From Sarcocystis neurona (taxonomy: Eukaryota > Apicomplexa > Conoidasida > Eucoccidiorida > Sarcocystidae), in the NCBI GenBank assembly GCA_000727475.1, contig KL647322.1, positions 163,325-227,324 of the forward strand: a stretch of DNA of 64,000 nucleotides. Direction: 5' to 3'. Positions 33,313 to 47,083 of the stretch are shown piece by piece; the first letter of the stretch is position 1; every line of letters starts with the position of its first letter. The notes under the pieces were generated by a model. It worked only from the letters and a program-made list of their open reading frames with translations, was not told the DNA's origin and did not search any database. The translations under genes and the position numbers were made by a program.

Positions 33313-36300
33313 CTTCAGCTCATTCGGCAGCAGCAGCATCCTGCTGCCTGTGCCAGACCCCCTCAGTAGCAGCAGCGCCCCAGAGCTGTACATGAGTCCT
33401 CTTTATACTGCGGCAGTAGCTGCTGCTGCGAACGACTCACGTGCTGCTGATGCTGCAGACGCTCAACGGGCCCTGCGGGCTTCTGCCGCTGCAGCCGCTG
33501 AGGCTGCTGCGAGCCACCGACGTGCTGCTGCTGCTGCCCGACACCGCGCTGCTGCTGCTGCCGCTGAAGCAGCCAGCCGCTCGGGTTGGGCGGAGGTGCA
33601 GCAACACCGGCAGCAGCAGCCGCAGCAGCTACAGCACCAGCAGCGGCTCAGCAGCGTCGAGGAGGACGGAAGGCAGCGGTTGCTGCGGGAGGGAGGGAGA
33701 GAGGGAAGAGAGCGCGAGGACGCAGCAACAACCGGCCGTGCAGCAGCTGCTGCTGCTGCCTTCCAGACAGCAGTTCCGATAGGAACCGCAGCAGCAGCGG
33801 CAGACGCGGTGGGAGCAGCAACAGCAGCAGGACGCCAGACTCGCAGGACGCAGCACCCTCCCGCAGGTGGCGCTGCGGGTTTGCTGTACGTCGGCTCGCC
33901 AGGGGGAGGTGCTGCCCCGTATGCTGGGCAGCAGCAGAGTCGTCCGAGGAGCTTCAGGAGAGAAGGAGATGCAGCAGCGAGGCGAGCAGCGAGGGAGGAA
34001 AGGGAAATTTTAGCAGCAACAGCAGAGGACGCAGAGGAGGAGGAAGAAGCAGCAGCAGCAGCAGAAACGTCGATCAGGCTGCTACGGGCTGCGAACGAAT
34101 TTCCTGGTGTAGGTCCGCTCCAGCAGCCGTGGTGGCGTCGACGTCCTCACGTGCTGCGGGCCATTGAAAATCCCATTGCAGCGGCAGCAGCAGGGCAGCG
34201 GGGCTCAGCAGCAAATTGGCTGTCTCCCGCAGAAGAAGAAACAGCAGCAGGAGGAAGGTACGTCGCGCCAGGCCTACTGCAGCAGGAGTTCTTCTCTCAT
34301 CTGAATTTTGACGCGGGATGGCGCAGACTAAGAAGAGCAGGAGGAAGGAGGAGAAGAAGAAGAAGACGAAGACAGAGGGCTGCAGCAGCAGCAGCTCGAG
34401 CGGATGAAGAAGAAGAATCAGGCCGAGGAAGAAGAGAAGAAACTGCTGCTGGTCTCTGGGCGGGAGCTTTTTTCGAAGAAGAGGAGGAGGAAGACATTCC
34501 CGCAGGGGCAGCAACAGATCCTGGCGTTGTCGAGGCCTGGCGGCAGCAGCAGCAGCAACAGCAACTTTGGGGCTGGCGATTTGTCGTGGGGACAGCCGGC
34601 AAGGCCGACGTGCTCCAACATTACACCAACATGCCAGTCGCTCGTTTCCCCACGAAGGCTGCTGCTGCCGTGGTGCTTCGCCGCTGCTGCGGCAGCCAGC
34701 CTGCGGCTTCAGCAACATCGGCAGGCGGGACCGCATGCAGAAGAGCTGCCAGAGAAAGAGCTCGAGGAAGAGGAGGAGGGGGCGATGCAGCAACAGCAGG
34801 AGCAGCAAACCGAGCCGAGTCGAGGAGCGCAGCAGCGACAGCAGGAGCGCACGGCGCCCTGACATGGCTGCAGGAGCAACAACAGGAAGAAGAGGCACGT
34901 GAAGAGCAGCGACGGCTGCAGCAGCAGCAGCGACGGGTGGAGCAGCAGGAGCAGATCTGGGAGGCGGAGGAGGAGAAGCAGCTGCTGGAGAAGCGGCGGA
35001 AAGAAAGGAAGTTGCGGAAGAAGCACGCACAGCAACAGCGGAAGGGGCAGCAGCAAAAGGAGGAAGATCTGCTGCTGTTGCTTGACGCTTTTGAACCTGC
35101 AGTAGATCTCTCCTTCCTGCGGTGGCTGCTTGAGGAAGTGGGGACGCATGCAGAACTGCGTGTCGCAGCAGCTTCTGCTGCTGCCGACAAGAGAGCTGCA
35201 GCAGCCCTCGCAGCAGCAGCAGCAGCATCAGACGACCAAGCTGGGAGGGCAGCAGGAGAGGACGCAGCAGTGGCAGGGAGAGGAAGAGGAGCAGCAGGAA
35301 GAAGCAGAACTGACGGAGCGGGAGGGCGGGGAGGAGAAGAAGGACGACGACGTGCTGCAGTGAGAGAACTGGCGGAAGAGGCAGCAGCAGCAGCAGCGGA
35401 GTCGGCGTGTCTGCGGCAGCTGCTTGACCACGTCTATCATCCGACGGTGCTGCAGGGGCTTTTGGGCGTGACGAGCTGCGCGAGCAGCAGCGAGCTGCTG
35501 CACGCGTGTAACACCTTGCAAACAGCTGCTGTCTTTTTGACGAAGCGCTTTCTCGAGCTCGCTCCGTGGATGAAATGCCCGCACCAGCAAGAGGAAGAAG
35601 AGGAGGAACAGGAGAGGGAAGAGGAAGAGGAGAACGAGCGAGGACGGCAGCAGGACGGAGAAGGAGAGCAGCTGCTGCAGCAGCGCCAGCAGCAAGGTGT
35701 CCACCAGCAGCAGGAGGAAGACTGGTCGCGGAGCCTCCTACAGCAGCAGAAACGATGTGCACTGGTGCTGCAGGGGTCTCGCGCATGCTCTTCGTATTCC
35801 TTTTCCTGTTCTGTCGTGGAGAGCTTTGCTGGCGGCCGCAGACTTCAGCTTCAGCTGCTGCAGCAGCTGGTGAGCTGTTGCTCTTTCTCGTCCCCTGCAG
35901 GTGCGCTACTCGTGAAGGAAGCAGCTGCGACTCCGCTCGCTGCGGCTCTCTGCGGGGCCAGTCAAGGGTGCTGCTGCTGCCGCTCAGGGGACAGCAGCCG
36001 TGCCAGAAGCAGCAGCAGCAGCGAGAGGGCACCGCTGCAGCAGCAGGAGAAGACACCGGGAGAACGGGAGGATCAACAGCAGCAGCTGCTGCAGCAGTGG
36101 CGGCGGGAGAATGAAACCGAAGAAGACAGCGGCGCATGCATTCATTTTTACTTCCTGGTGCTGCTGATGTGGGTCGCAGCAGACGTGCGCGTGCTGCACA
36201 CGGCAGACGCAGCTTTTCTTGAAGAGAGCCCGAACAGCATTTATACCAGCAGCAGCATGCTGCGGAGCGGCACCAGCAGCCGGCAGCTGCGGCGAAGACT

Positions 36301-39300
36301 GCGCCTGCAGGAGCAGCAGCAGCGTGCGCTGACGCGCCCTGTCGAAGTGTTTGTTTCTGCTGCAGCAGGAGGAGCGGAGGCGCAGCAGTCTGCACGTGCA
36401 CCGCCAACAGCAGAAGAAGGCGACGACGAAGGCACCCGGTACGCGCGTGCCGCTGCTGCTGCTGCTGCAGCAAGAGAGGCGGAGAGAGGAGCAGGAGGAG
36501 CTGCAACAGAAGACGAGGAAGAGGAAGAGGACGAGGAAATTGGGGAAGAAGACGACACAGAGGCAGCAGTGGCGGCAGAAGAAGAGGCAGCGGCAGCCGT
36601 GGCCGAGGCGCACTCCAGAGCAGCAGCAGCAGCCCCGAGACTGCGTCCTGCGAGGCCACTGCAGCAGGTGCTGCTGCCGCCCATCGCGGAGTATCTGGGG
36701 CAGGCGCTAGCTACTCTTTACTGCGCCTGCGTCAGCTGCCGCTGTAGTTCCTCGCCAGTGCCACGTCTTTCTCCTTTTATTCCTAAGCCGCCTGCTAGTA
36801 TGCAGAGAAGCAGGAGCAGGCCTCTTGAGGCACCTGCGCTGCAGGAGCTGCAGCAAACCCCAACCCCCCGCCCCTTGGCGGTGGAGCGGGAACCGCAGCA
36901 GCGCCACCACCACCCCACACCATCAGCAATAGCAGCTGCAGCAGACTTGCGACTCTGTCATCTTTCCTTCCCGCCTTTCTCTTCCTCCTCTTCCTCTGCT
37001 GCTGCTGCAGCTGCAATTGCTGCTGGGAGTTCTGCTGCTGTTGCTGCCGCCACGACTTCTGCTGCTGATGCTGCTGCTGCCGACGCTGACGCTGCTGCTC
37101 CTGCGAGTTCTGCTGCTGCTCTTGAAACGGCGCGTAGTGATACGAGTTCTTCGACTGTTTTGCTTGACGTGTGGCGAGCTTCACGTTCCTGCAGCGTCGC
37201 TGGGTCCTCCTCTTCATCTTCTTCGTCGTCGAACAACAGCAGCGGCAGCGTCTTTTCCGTCGCCTCGCCGGGCAGCAGCAGCGCCGCGTCGCAGCAGCAG
37301 GAAGACGTGGAAGGTGGAGAGGAAGAGGACGCACAGCTGCAGGAGCAGCACATGCAACAGCAACCGGAGCACCAAGGAGAAGAAGAGCAGGAGAAGGAAG
37401 AGGAGGATCCTGAGACGAGCTACGAGGAGGCAGTAACAACGCAGCAGCAAGTGCCGCCAGGACAGCAGCAGCGGAGGAGAGCACGTAGTACTGATGCGAG
37501 AGCAGACGCAGGAGAAAGGCGCTCGCTGCAGAGAGAAGGAGGAACAGCTGCAGCAGTGGAGTGTCTGCTGCAGCAGGTCGGAACCCTACAACAGCTGCGG
37601 GGGGTGGAAGCCAACTTCCCTTACGCAGAAGGCGTGCCTGCGACGGCGTTCGTTTACGAGCTGCTGCAACGTCTTGCTGCCCTCCACTCTGTGCGACGCT
37701 GCAGCAGCAGCAGTGTGGGCTGGGGGGGCGTGCTGCTGCAGCCCCAGCAACTGCTGTGGGGCGAGGATTCGGTGTGGGGTGGCAGGAGCAGCAGCGAGAG
37801 GACGACGCTGAACGTTTGGGCGTTGGCTCCGCTGCTCGACAACTACGCACAGCAGCTGCTGCTGCCGCAGCATTTGAATCTGAGGCGGCTGCTGTTGCCC
37901 GTGCTCGCCGAGGCTGCTGATGCGGTGCAGAAGAAGGAGAGGGTGCAGCGGCGGCGCCAACTGCAGCAAGACATACAGCGACGCTTCTCCGCTGCAGAAG
38001 CAAAAGAAGAAGAAAGAGCAGGAAGTGGCAACAGCAGCAGAAGCAGCAGCGTTTTGAGCGGCAGCATTTGCAGCAGCAGCAGTAATGCAAGTGCAGGAAG
38101 CAGCAGGAATCGAACGGCGTCAAGAGGAGGGGAAGAAGTAGGAGCAGCAGGAGGATCAAGAGGCACGCCGTCCTCCACCTCGCGACATCCACGCGCCCCA
38201 GGACAAAGGGTAAGAAGGGGAGAATTGAAAAAGCAGCCAGGACACTGCAGGAAGTGCGCCGGCTGCTGCTGGCAAGTGCTGGAGACAGCCGCGAGCCTGC
38301 GAAAAGAGAAGCAGCAACAGGACGCGCTGGCGACGGCTGTCGCTGTCTCTGCCTCCGCGGCAGGAGTGAACGTCGTGCTGCGCCAAGCAATAGACTCGGT
38401 CAGCCGCATGCAGCGAAGTGTGGGGTGTTGCTACGACGGTGTATGTACACCGCTTGGAGTCAGTGGGGCAACGCATGCGTTCCAGTCTCACCGGCCTTAC
38501 GCTGCGGTCTACTCTGCTGGTCTTGGGTCCGTGTCGCTGCCGCTGCCGCTTTCCTTCACCTGCGGCTGCGACCACGCGCACCCCACACTCGGCGGCATCC
38601 AGCAGCAGCTGCAGCAGCGCGAGAACCACGTCCGCAGTGGCAGCTGCTGGTGGAGCAGCTATTACGACAACGCCACAGCAATCCACAGCAGCAACGACGC
38701 AGAAGCAGCAGCAGTTGACATCTTTGCCCCGGTAGCGGTGCGTGTGAGCGGGAAGGAATTTTGGCGCCGCCTGCTGCTGCAGTATCCCACCGAAGAGCAG
38801 CTACTCCTCGTGTTGCGGCTGCTGCTGCTGCTGCGCAAACGCTGTTGCCGTGACCCTCTTGAAACTGGTGCTGCGGCTCCTCCTTCTCGTACCCTTGCTC
38901 CTGCTGCTCTTTCGTCGGCAGAAGAAGAAGAAGCCGTCCCACGCGTCTGCCTGCAACAAGAGGAGCAGCAGCAGCAAGACCGCCGCGAACGGCTGCAGCA
39001 GCTGCAGCAGCCCTTGGTGGCCATGCAGAGACTGCGAGAGTTGGAGCGACAGCTCCAGCAGCAAGAACAAGAGAGAGACGAGACAGGGGAGCAGCGGGAG
39101 GGAGGAGATATCTTGAAACTTTCTGCAGAGGACCAGGATTTGCTGCTGCACCGCTTCTTCGATGTGACTGGATTTCAGGAAGAAAGAGTTGTCGAAATTG
39201 CTTCCGAAGCAGCCGCGGTAGTTCTCTCCTTTTGTTCCTCTGCGTACCAGCTGGCCCCAGGCGACACCTTCACAATCTACGCTCTCCCACGCAGCAGCAG

Positions 39301-42300
39301 CGATCTGCTGTCTCGCTCCTTGCCAGCAGCGACAGCCGAGACAGCAGCAGCAGCGAGGACTTTGACAGCAGGAAGCGACGAAGGAGCGGCCGGGGGAGCA
39401 TCAGCAGCAGCAGCGCCGGGAGGAGGAAGGGCAGGAGCAGGCAACGCAGCAGCAGCAGTAGGAGAAGAACTTTCAAAGATGCTGCAGCAGCAGGGCGCTG
39501 CGCAGCCATGGGTACCTATCTTGGAAGCAAGCAGCTACTACGTAGACAGCGTGTGGCATGCTGCTGAGTATAGCCGGTGGAGGTTGGTGCAGCAGCAGCA
39601 GCGACAGCTTCGGCAGGAGGAAAGGCGCGGGCGAAGAAGGAGGACGGGAAGAGGGAGACAGAGGAGAAGGAGCAGCAGCAGCAGCGATGAGGCGGGGGAG
39701 TGGCAGGCGGCAGCAGCTGCAGGCTACTTTGCTGTGGGGTCGTTGGCAGCAGCGGTACGGCACGGCGTTGTGGACGCAGCAGCAGCAGCGGTTCTCGCCC
39801 CCCCGACATCCCGAGACAAAGTGCCGCTGTTGCGACAGGAAGCGCATGCAACAGCTGTTGCTGCTGCTGCTGCAGCGCGCGCTTCTTCTCCTCCTCGTCC
39901 TCGTTCTACTCCGTCTGCCGCTGCCGCTGCTGCTTTCCCTTCTTCTGGGGCGGCTGCGGCTGTCCACCCGTCGCCTTGCGCAGGCGAGAGCAGCAGCAGC
40001 AACATCCGCCCGAACTTCCTGTGCGTGCGCAGCAGGAATACGGATGCGTGCACGCCTGTTGCACCTGCAGGAAAAAGAAGCAGCAGCAGGGAAATTGCCA
40101 GAAGGATCGAGAACCGCAGCAGAAGTCGTGAACATGCAGCAACAGCTGCTACAATTGCTGCTGCGGCCGCGGCTCTGTTTCCTCGTCTTCCTGCTGCTGC
40201 TGCGTCCTGCTCGAGGACAGAGATAGCGCAGAGGAGAAACTTGGTGACTGCTTCTTCGCCTCAGACGTGCAGCCCCCTCTGGCCAATGGGAAGGCCCGCA
40301 TCTCTGCTGTGGCGGCTGCCTGCTGCAGCAACTTTTTATAGGAAACGACGAAGCAGAAGAGGACCGGCAGGAGAAAGGACGGAACAGGTGCACAGCAGAA
40401 TCCCGAGCAGCAACGATGACAGGGGCAGCAGCAGCAGCCAGGCCAGCGGCAGCAGTGACTACCAGATACAAAAACTTCAGAGGCGCACCAGCGGCAGCAA
40501 TAGCACCGGCAGCAGCAACAGCGGCAGCAGCAACAGTGGCAGCAGCAACAGCGGCAGCTGCAGCAGCGCCAGCAGCAGGAGCAGCAGTTGCTGTCGCCTC
40601 TCTCCTGTTGACCGCAGCAGGGACGGCTGCCGTCGACGGAGGCCGAGCAGCTGCGAGCAGAAGCAGCAGTCCCGCCGCAGCAGCAGAACAAGTACGAACA
40701 GTGTCGTAGAAGGCAAGGAGGGAGAACAGGAGAAAGAAGAAGAATACAGCTTGCCAGCAGCAGCAGCAGAAGATGCAGACTCGTACATTCATCTCATATC
40801 TGGAGGATTAATTCCCAGAGAGGAATGCATGCGTGCAGGCGCTTGGCGGGTGGAGCTTGTTGTGGGATGGTTGCAGGACAAGCGCTACGGCCGCCCGGTT
40901 CGTTGCTGCGCTGCAGAAGAAGCAGCAGGAACAGCAGCAGCAGGGGGTCGAGGAGGAGCAGCAGCGGCTGAGCAGCGAATTGCCGAAGAAATAGCGAGGA
41001 AAGACAGCAGCGACTCTCTGATGGAAGGCCCCGAGGTGGGGTGGGTCCCTTGCACGTATGAGGCAGCAGCAGACGAACTGGACGTGCAGGACGTTCTTAC
41101 CTCTCTCCTGCAGCCGCAGCAGCAGCAGGACCAGCAGCAACAGGAGCAGCAGCAGCAAGAGGCGGGTGGGCAGGACATGGGACGGCCTGGACGCAGCCGC
41201 AGGCGGAGCCGCAGGAGCAGCAGCAGGAGGAGAAAACAGCGGGTGCAGCGTCATCATCGCACGGCAGGAAAGAGAGCCAGCAGCCAAGAGGAGCCGCAGT
41301 TGAACGACAGCAGCAGAGATAGCGGCGCACGTCGTAGCCTGCTGAAGGTCCCACGTCCTGAGGAGCGGTTCTTGTGGCTCTCCTGTAAAACGCAGCTAAA
41401 ATATAGCGAGGCGTGGACTTCGTTCTTTGCCCCAGCAGCTGCAGCACCAGCCACCCACCAGGGACAGCAGCTGAGCCCGCAGCCTCAGGAACAGCAGCAG
41501 ATCGCGCAGCGGCAGCAGATCGCGCAGCGGCAGCAGGTCGCGCAGCAGCAGCAGAACGCGCAGCAGCAGCAGACCCCACAGCAGCAGCAGACTCCGCAGC
41601 AGCAGCAGATCCCGCAGCAGCAGCAGATCGCGCAGCAGCAACAGGAGGAGATGCTGCGTCAGCAGCAGGGGGAGCAGCGGAGAGGAGAGGAGGAACCAGA
41701 ATTCCTGCAGCAGGAGAGGATGATATGCTGGAGAAGAAAAGGGAGGACAGAACTGCTGCTGGGGCCACGACAACGGCAGGAGCAGCCGCTGCAGCCCGCA
41801 TTGCCGATATATCAGCGATCGTATGCGCTGGCCGAGCAGGTGAGAACTGCATACGCAGCAGCAGCAGCAACCCAGACGGCTGCAGCAGCAGCAGCAGGAG
41901 CAGCTGCAGTGACAGATGGACAGAGCTGCTGCTGCTTCATTCCTCCGTCGTGGGCGGTGCTGCCCGAGCCGTCGCTGGTGGGGGGTGTGTCAGTCTGCGG
42001 ACTGCGCAGCAGCAGCAGCAGCGTTTCGGCGTTCAACTGCCTCTGGGCGAGAAGCCATGTCTCACACCAGCAGCAGCAAGAGCAGCTGCAGGAGGAGCTC
42101 CAGCAACAGCTAAAGCAGCACGTGCTGCAGCGACAGCTGTATGTGGAGCAGCAGGAGGCTCGTGTCCACCGCCGCCGCTGCCGCAGACTGCAACGTCGCC
42201 TGCGACGGCAGCAGCAGCGACAGCAGGCGCGCGTGGGAGCAAGCAGACAGCAGCAGCAGCGACAGGAAGGCTGGTCAGCGTCGGAGCAGCTGCTGCTGTA

Positions 42301-45300
42301 CCCGCAAGAAGAAGCGGACGTGGCGACAGAGCAGCAGCAGCAACAGCGGCGGCACCGCCAGCAGCGGCTGCAGCAGCAGAGAGCGGCCAAGGGTGATGCC
42401 ACGTGGGAGAGAAAGCAGCAGCAGGCACTCAAGCGGCGCCTGCGCCGGCAGAAACTTTCTGTAGAGCTGGTCGTGGGAGATGCAGCAGCAGAAGAAGTGA
42501 GAGGACTGTGGTGTGCGGAGGAGCAGCAGACGCAGGTGGTCCAGGATGCGGTGGTTGCTGCCGACTGGCTTGCAGTGGACTTGGGAGTGAAGCGGCTTCG
42601 CATGCATTTGCAGAAGGACGTGCTGCTGCTGCAGAGGAGCAGCAGCAGGCGGGACGCGCAGCAGCAGCAGGCCATCCGACAGAAGAACCTGCGTCAGGGA
42701 GAGCAGCAGCAGGAGGCGATGGACGAAGCGGAAGGGGGAGGCCAGCAGCACCGCGGCAGCAGCAGCAGCAGGGAGAGCAGCAACGAGACCCGGAGAAAGA
42801 GGAGAGGAGAAGAAGCCCGTGAGATGTTGGAGCTGCTGTCAGCGATGGAAAGTCGTTGCTGCACTACAGCAGCAGCAGAAGGAGGAGCAGATGTCGCCGA
42901 TGCTGCTACGCTGTTGCCGTGCCGGTTCGGTGCTGCTTCGCACGTGGAGCTGCCGGTTAGGAGCGTCGCAGGAGCAGATCCGACCGTCGCGGCAACAGCA
43001 GCAGCAACTGCAGCAGCAGCGACGGCTGTCGCACTGGCTCGAGAAGCGCGACAGCAGCAACAGGGAGACGAAGAAGCAGCAGCAGCGTTGGGAAGGGGCA
43101 GGCGAAGAAAACGAAGAAGAGGCAGCAGCCGTGGCACAAGTCCCACGCTCGAAGCTGCTGCTGCTGCTGGGACCGAGAGAGCAGCAGCTGCGCCTTCCAC
43201 CCGTTTGCCTGCGGCCCCAACAGCAGCAGCAACAGCAGCAGACGCGACGGATGCCGCAGGAGAAGAACAAAGAGAAGAAGTAGGAGGAGGAAGAGGAACA
43301 GATGTAGCAGGCGTCGGCCAAGTAGAAGAAGACGACGAGCGCCTGATCGCAACAGCAGCAGCTGCTGCTGCAGCAGCAGTAGGCGCAAACCCACGCGCTG
43401 TCCACGCGCTACTGCAACTGCTTGACTCAGATCGACAACAGCAAGAAGCTGGGGACCCGTACGAAGCAGAAAGAGTCGTGACGCTGGCAGCAGCAGCGGC
43501 AGCAGCTGAAGCAGGAGGTGGACACGAGGCAGCAGCAGCAGCAGCGGCAGCAGCAGCGATGCAGAGAGCAGCAGCCGGAGCTGCTCCGAGGATGCAACGA
43601 CATGCAGAGCGCGCTGCTGCAGCCGCAGAAGCAGCAGCACCGGGAGAGAATGAGGTAGCAGCAACACCAAGGACAGGAGCAGCAGGAGAGGCAGCAACGG
43701 AGGGAAGAGCAGCGCAGCGGGGTGAAGAGGCCGCGGCGGGAAGACGAGGAGAAGGAGCAGCAGCCAGGAGAGCAGCAGCAGGCGTACAGCAGCCTGCAGA
43801 GCGCGGAGCAGCAAGAGGAAGGGAAGGGGCATGTGGGAATGACGGAGAAACAGCAGCAGGAGCAGCAGCAGGAGAGACGGCAGGAGGAAGAAGCGGAGGA
43901 GCAGAAGCAACAGCTGCCGTCGTCAGCGCAAGAGAAGCAGCAGCACGAGAAAGAGAAGGAAGGACAGCCGAAGATGAAACAGATCCTGCAACGAGCAGAG
44001 TGTCAATGCGAGGAGACGAAGCGGAAGGAGAAGCTGTCGCAGCCAGAGCGGCAGCACGAGCAGCAGCACGAGCCGCAGCCAGAGCGGCAGCACGAGCAGC
44101 AGCAAGAGCGGCAGCAAGAGCAGCAGCAGAGGCGGCAACATCAGGAGAAGAAGCCCCGCCCAGACGCCGTCGTTGCGCCCCACGGGAGTCGCAGCAGCAG
44201 CACCAAGAGAGAGGGCAGGACCGACAGCAACAGCAGCCCCCCGAGAGGCGTCCTGGGGGCACTGCTGCTGCAGCACGGGAACACATGCAGCAGCGCGGTA
44301 GAACGCTTACTCGTCCGGCTTCTTCTGCTCGTTTCCGTTCGCAGCTGCGGCTGCAGTCGACGTCGCTGATTCCTTCCGGCAGCCTGGGCTTGCCTCGGCC
44401 AGCAGCTTTTCCTGCTGTCTTTCTCCCTGCTGCTGGTCGCGCGCTTCCTCCTGCTGCTGCTGCTGTGGACGCTGCTGGCGCTCTTCCCGCTGCGGCTCCT
44501 GCTCGTCCTCCGCAGGATCTTTTTGCTGCCGCTCCCGCCCCTACATTCTACGCGCCTGCTGCTGCGCCTGCGGAATCTTCTTTTCCTGCCGCTTCATACC
44601 TCCGTCCTCCGACACGTTATCCTTTGGCTACTGCTGCTGCAGGGGACTCCCTCCTGGCTTCTTTGCCGGCTGCCGCTGCTGCGCCTCCGTCTTCTGCTGT
44701 TGCGGGGTATCCTCCTGCCGGTTCCTCGTCTTCCGCTGCTGCTGCTGCCGCCTACCAGGGTGCTGCTGTCCTCGCACACGACCGTTTGTTTGGTGCAGTT
44801 GCCGAGCCTCTCGGGGCGTTGCAAGCAAGCGCAGCAGAAGCAGCAAGAAGAGGAGGGGATTTTGCAGCCGCAGCAGCAGCAGAGGGAAGAAGACAAGACA
44901 ACGCAGCACACGTCGAAGAGGGAGCAGCACGTGCATGTAGCGACGTGGAGAGACGAGACAACAGACGCCAACCGCCGTCTCCTGTCGCTGCGTTGGATCT
45001 TTGTAGGAGAAGAGCAGCAAGCAGCGACTCACCTGCTTCACGCATTTTCTTCCGCCCTCTGTTCGTCTGCTCTCCTGGTGCTGCTGCTATTTATCGCCCT
45101 TTTCCTTCTGGTGCTGCTGCTGCCGCGCTTCCCCTGGAAGGCGCAGCTCTCTGCACGCAGCAACAGCAACAGCAGGTGTGTCTCCGCCCTGCTGCTCCTG
45201 CCGACCGCACTTCTGCTGCTGCTCCCACGTTTGCTGTTGCTGCCGCTTCTTCTCTGTTTCCTTACGGATCTGATGCAGCACGACCCCACGACGCTGCCGC

Positions 45301-47083
45301 CCGGGGGACAGTTTTTCTGGAACAACGGCCCTCCCGGCTGCAGCAGCTCCAGCAGCAGCAGCTTCAGCAGCAGCAACAGGAAGGCATGAGGCAGCAGCTG
45401 CCGCATCTGTCTCAGCAGCGCGGTAGCCAGTACGTCTCGGATCCGGCAGCCTCCTACGTGGGGGGATGGATGCAGCAGCAGCAGCCAGCCTCGCTTTTCC
45501 TGCAGGTGGAGCAGCCACCGGCTCATCGGCTTCAGCAGCAGACTTTGCAACAGCGACAGCAGCAGACGCTTCTTCTTCAGGAGGAGCAGCAGCGCTACTA
45601 CGAGGAGCTCGAAGCAGGCTGGCAACAGCGGGATTTCCTTGTAGAGCAGTTGCAGCTACAGCGGCATACCTCTCGAAGACAGCACGAGCAGCAGCAGGAG
45701 CACCGGCAGCAGTTGATTCCGCTCCTTCCGCCGCAACTGCATCCCGTCTTGCTGCCGCAGCAAGAGGAGCAGCAGCAGCCGTGCCCGGTTCGCCTGCAGC
45801 AGCAGCACTCGCAGGTATTGCACTTCCCACAGCAGCAACAGCAGCAATTCCTGCAGGTCCAAGCACAGGAAGAACTGGAGCAGCAACTGCTCCGGCAATA
45901 TCAGCAGCTGCCAAGTTTTTCTCGATACCAGCAGCTGCTGCAGCAGGAAGAGCAGCAACGACAGCAGCTGCCGCTCCAGCAACAGTACCTGCGCATGCTG
46001 CGGCCCCTTCCGCGAGCCTGGCTGCAGCAGCGTCAACAACAAGAACTTCAGCAACAAAACGCGGGGCACCAGCAGCTGCAGCGTGAACAGCAACAGCGCA
46101 GAGAGCGACAACAGGAGGAGCAGCGGCAGATCGGGCGTCGCGAACAAAGCGCAGCACGGGCGCAGCAGCAGCAGCCTCCACGACAGCCCTCTCAGCAGCA
46201 GCAAGAGGAGGAGCAGCAACAGCAGCTTAGGCAGCGAGAGCAGCAGCTGCGACAAGCGAGACCGCACCAGCAGCAGCATGTGAGAGAGCACCGGCAACAG
46301 CACGCGAGACGGCAGCAGCAGCAGCGCTCGAGACAGCAGCAGCAGCAGCGCCCGAGACAGCAGCAGCAGCGCCCGAGACAGCAGCAGCAGCACCCGAGAC
46401 AGCAGCAGCAGCAGCACCCGAGACAGCAGCAACAGCATGCGAGAGAGCAGCAACAAGAGCTTGCGAGAGAGCAGCAGCAAAGGGAGCTGCCACCGAGTTC
46501 GGCGACGGCCAGAGAGACGACCAGAGGGACAGAAGGAGGACTGCTGTTCGTTTCTGCAGGAAACGAGGACCCTAGGAGGACAAGCAGCAGCAGCAATAAC
46601 GCAGCAGCAGCGGCAACAGCAGGGCGAGATGTGCGTGCTCCTGCTTCCTCTCCGTCGGTTCCTCCAGTTTCTTCGAGTCCTCCTACTACTGTTTCACTTG
46701 CGCCTGCTTCTATCTCGACTGCTGCTGCTCCTGCTCCTCCTCCTTCTCCTGCTCCTGCTTCCGCTGCCGCTGTTGGCGGTGGCGGTGCTGCTGCTGCTCA
46801 GGACGGCTTCGACGCACTGCCGGGTCGAGAGCCGCGTGTGGAGCAGGAACAACAGCAGCCACACGGGCTGCACCAGCTGCAGCAGGGACTGCACCTGCAG
46901 CAGCAGGGGCTGCAGCAGCGCCAGCAGCGTCGGCCGCAACGGAGCAAACTACGAATTATCCCCCGCGACAGCAAGATGCTTTGCACTGCGAAAATATTCA
47001 TGGAGCTGCGGTTCTCTCCGGATCTCGAACGGCTGAGAGCGCTGCAGGACTCTTTCTCTGCGCTGCAAACGTCTCTTATCGAA
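33313..47083 (+). CDS. Exon D of the giant gene
   Basis: The frame (2 modulo 3) is open from 32342 to 47173. I start at 33313, after the acceptor cttttcttatag, whose phase 2 matches the exon C donor. I end at 47083 (GAA|GTCTGT, phase 0) because the helical sequence E-R-L-R-A-L-Q-D-S-F-S-A-L-Q would then run straight into the helix that opens exon E. A rival donor is TGT|GTATGT at 47162, also phase 0. Complex islands: 34080-34330, 34480-34660, 35060-35160, 35390-35580, 35740-35960, 36650-36720, 37560-37700, 37800-37960, 38730-38850, 39100-39340, 39500-39600, 40770-40920, 41030-41110, 42450-42640, 43350-43440, 46940-47083. The rest is Gln-, Ala-, Arg- and Glu-rich. No named domain is recognised; the repeated leucine-rich helices fit an alpha-solenoid, which is inference. 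Confidence 0.65.
41498..41648 (+). repeat. 18-bp repeat encoding x-[AP]-Q-Q-Q-Q
   Basis: About eight units such as atcgcgcagcagcagcag encode Ile/Thr/Asn/Val-Ala/Pro-Gln-(Gln or Arg)-Gln-Gln in the exon D frame. Only the first two positions vary. Confidence 0.85.
44036..44136 (+). repeat. 12-bp repeat encoding Ala-Ala-Arg-Ala
   Basis: GCAGCCAGAGCG-like units are repeated about eight times and encode Ala-Ala-Arg-Ala in the exon D frame. In another sense frame the same DNA reads Gln-His-Glu-Gln, another case of a repeat open in several frames. Confidence 0.8.
46300..46470 (+). repeat. Gln-rich repeat with R-Q-Q-Q-Q-x-P units
   Basis: Blocks of cgagacagcagcagcag with 3-12 bp of spacing encode Arg-Gln(4-5)-(Arg/His)-Pro repeats in the exon D frame, decaying into Arg-Glu-Gln-Gln-Gln at the end. 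Confidence 0.8.

Noticed and set aside
34074..36659. A minus-strand open frame of 861 codons rich in leucine, serine and alanine
   Set aside because: It is the antisense of CAG-rich exon D and has no complex islands of its own; the plus strand carries the credible protein sequence here.
43350..43440. A possible ubiquitin-associated (UBA) domain from A-N-P-R-A-V-H-A-L-L-Q-L-L
   Set aside because: It is one helix-like stretch with no preceding M-G-F/Y loop or the other two helices.
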